DNA of 6,403 nucleotides from positions 1 to 6,403 of the forward strand of contig JAULUH010000023.1 of NCBI GenBank assembly GCA_032111745.1. The letters are read 5' to 3'. Positions 5,000 to 6,403 of the stretch are shown piece by piece (within the stretch, counting starts at the first letter, position 1; each line of letters starts with the position of its first letter). The position numbers were made by a program, and so were the translations under genes. The DNA comes from JAULUH01 sp032111745. Lineage in GTDB: Bacteria > Chloroflexota > Anaerolineae > JAAEKA01. Below the pieces are notes generated by a model. The model saw only the letters and a list, made by a program, of their open reading frames with translations, ran no database searches and had not been told where the DNA came from.

Positions 5000-6340
5000 T
5001 TGCAGAACGCCCGTAACGCTCCTTCCCCCCATCCCATCGACCGCCTGTGGCGCCTGATGACCAGCGACCTGGTGCTGGCCCTGCTGCTCGGCCTGGTCGC
5101 CCTGGCGTGGCTGGCCGGGCTGCTACTGCCGCAGCTCACCGGCAGCGCATCCCAACCCGAGGCATCCAGCACTGTGGGCGCCAGCACCTCGACCGGGGAG
5201 CTCTGGCGCAGCCCCGGGCTGCGCCTGCTCCTAGGGCTGCTGGCATTCGTGCTCTTGCTGAGACTGGCTCAGTCCGCAGCCGAGGCTGCGGCTCGCGTGG
5301 CTGCGCCCGATCCGTTGCAGGCCGCCGCCGCTGCCGCCGCGTGGCCGCACCATGCTGCCGTGACCGTGGAGGGCAACCTGGCTGATGTTGTGCAGGAGCT
5401 GGCCGATGACCTGCGCAGTGAAGGTTGGCAGGTGGAGGTGGCTCAGCCCGGCCGGGTTGAAGCGGCCATCGTCGCCGAGCGCAGTTGCTGGGGAGTCTGG
5501 GCGCCGGCCATGCTCTATGCTGGGGGCCTGTTGGTGCTGGCCGGGCTTTGGGTAAGCCAGGTGTTTGGCTGGCAGAAAAGCGGCCTGGTGCTGATTCCAG
5601 GACAGCCGACAGCGTTGGAACACCTGCGCGGCAGCACGCTGACTATGAGCGAAGATATCGGCGAGCCGAAGGTCACTCTGCAAACCGTAGAGGGCACCCC
5701 CGCCTCTGCCACGCTCTCGGCCAGTGGCCGAGCCCGCTTGGGCGGGATAGCCTTGCGCCAGGTGGGTGAGGGCCAGCTGGTGACGCTTTCGGCCCGGGAT
5801 GCTGCCGGCAGCCCGCTGCAGATTCGACTGTTGGACGAACAAGCGCCTGGCGCTGACAGCGTGGCCCTGGTGTTCGACCAGCCGCGCGCGGAGCGAGCCG
5901 TGTTCATCCCGACCCGCCAGCTGGTGATCAGTGTGGTCGACTTCCCGGCATTGCCTGAGCGGGGATTTGCGAACCCGACGCTCCTGGTGCAGGCTTTTGT
6001 CGAGGGGGCGCGGGATCCAGTGTTCAATGAATTCGTCGAGGGCAATGCCAGCATCGCCATCGGTGAGGACAGCTTCGACCTGCGACGCGGCCAGACCATC
6101 ACGGTGCAGGCCAGCACCAGCCCTGGTACTCCGCTGGCAGTCCTCGGCGGGCTCCTGGCCCTGTCCAGCCTGCTCCTGGGGCTCTGGCGGCCGGCTGGCC
6201 GGCTGTCGCTGCAGCTGCGCCAGCAGCGCGATGCAGTGCACATCACCGCCGGCCTCAGCCCAGCCCTGGGTTGGCGGCAGGGCGGGCGCTGGCTGACCGC
6301 ATGGGCCGCTACCTATGGTGGGGAGCAGGCCGGCAAGTGA
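5000..6340 (+). CDS. ResB-like (cytochrome c biogenesis, system II) membrane protein
   Basis: A 446-residue predicted integral membrane protein with ResB/Ccs1-like architecture. It has hydrophobic segments at about 24-43, 74-89, 168-188 and 379-396, and a large mainly beta-rich domain between the third and fourth (about 190-375) that should lie outside the membrane. The N-terminal LWRLMTSD before helix 1 and the ITVQASTSPGTPLAVLGGLL lead-in to the last helix followed by an LSLQL strand resemble ResB ends. ResB works with ResC/CcsA to deliver reduced apocytochrome and heme for c-type cytochrome assembly. No ResC gene is in view. None of the four predicted helices contains histidine, so heme handling is uncertain. 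TTG 5000 is chosen for GGAGG at 4985-4989 (10-nt gap). ATG 5057 (427 residues) is the alternative, and a TTG at 4976 lies in the terminator tract. The gene is probably co-transcribed with the next one. Confidence 0.65.
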   Translation: MQNARNAPSPHPIDRLWRLMTSDLVLALLLGLVALAWLAGLLLPQLTGSASQPEASSTVGASTSTGELWRSPGLRLLLGLLAFVLLLRLAQSAAEAAARVAAPDPLQAAAAAAAWPHHAAVTVEGNLADVVQELADDLRSEGWQVEVAQPGRVEAAIVAERSCWGVWAPAMLYAGGLLVLAGLWVSQVFGWQKSGLVLIPGQPTALEHLRGSTLTMSEDIGEPKVTLQTVEGTPASATLSASGRARLGGIALRQVGEGQLVTLSARDAAGSPLQIRLLDEQAPGADSVALVFDQPRAERAVFIPTRQLVISVVDFPALPERGFANPTLLVQAFVEGARDPVFNEFVEGNASIAIGEDSFDLRRGQTITVQASTSPGTPLAVLGGLLALSSLLLGLWRPAGRLSLQLRQQRDAVHITAGLSPALGWRQGGRWLTAWAATYGGEQAGK

Positions 6341-6350
6341 ATCCATTGCA

Positions 6351-6359
6351 AGGAGGTGA
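6351..6359 (+). promoter_or_regulatory. Perfect Shine-Dalgarno for the downstream gene
   Basis: AGGAGGTGA matches the anti-Shine-Dalgarno of 16S rRNA over nine bases, with four bases before the GTG at 6364. It fixes the start of the last gene. Confidence 0.85.
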
Positions 6360-6363
6360 GATC

Positions 6364-6403
6364 GTGACCACGAGACCGATCATCATCGGCGTGGCCGGTG
6401 GCA
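6364..6403 (+). CDS. udk: Probable uridine kinase, first 13 codons only
   Basis: The frame from GTG 6364 reads MTTRPIIIGVAGG, with the next codon beginning with A (Thr, Ser and a few others possible). This matches the extreme N-terminus and start of the P-loop of uridine kinases (typically P-I-I-I-G-[IV]-A-G-G-[ST]-x-S-G-K-T), which phosphorylate uridine and cytidine for pyrimidine salvage. Other P-loop kinases of the phosphoribulokinase/uridine kinase group begin similarly. It starts 23 nt after the ResB-like stop with no promoter between, so an operon is likely. With 13 residues visible, the assignment rests on one motif. Confidence 0.6.
   Translation, partial: MTTRPIIIGVAGG

Overview
The window is GC-rich bacterial chromosome that reads as ordinary housekeeping and DNA-repair sequence. 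There are no phage, transposon or CRISPR signals. Four protein genes, one tRNA and the first codons of a fifth protein gene can be read. The gene set (an exonuclease-fused DinG helicase, an EF-P with arginine at the loop tip, a ResB-like membrane protein, uridine kinase), the GTG/TTG starts and an apparently leaderless gene would fit Chloroflexota. That placement is an inference from family resemblance and has not been tested.

Layout: 1-741 (minus) holds the first 247 residues of a MoxR-family AAA+ ATPase running off the left edge. 742-1172 is a divergent intergenic region. It contains a minus-strand promoter (975-1003) about 230 nt ahead of moxR, a possible 17-codon leader ORF (893-946), a cluster of mutually exclusive hairpins (840-890), a short CTCTGCG-type repeat next to a palindrome (1098-1137), and the forward promoter of the helicase gene (1138-1166). 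1173-4064 (plus) is a DEDDh exonuclease-DinG helicase fusion whose ATG sits exactly at the predicted transcription start. 4173-4730 is elongation factor P with its own near-consensus promoter. 4820-4892 is tRNA-Thr(CGT) with its own promoter and an intrinsic terminator at 4945-4977. 5000-6340 is a ResB-like four-helix membrane protein. It is followed 23 nt later, behind a perfect Shine-Dalgarno, by the first 13 codons of a probable uridine kinase.

The genes form several independent units rather than one pathway. dinG, efp and the tRNA each have a promoter with a 17-bp spacer and an identical TATAATCC -10/discriminator start. resB-like and udk look co-transcribed. No dedicated promoter is visible between the tRNA terminator and the resB-like gene.

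The points most worth a second look are the arginine at EF-P residue 32, the combination of an intact exonuclease site with four Fe-S-type cysteines in the DinG fusion, the leaderless start, and the switch-like leader upstream of moxR. I do not see a clearly new multi-gene system here.
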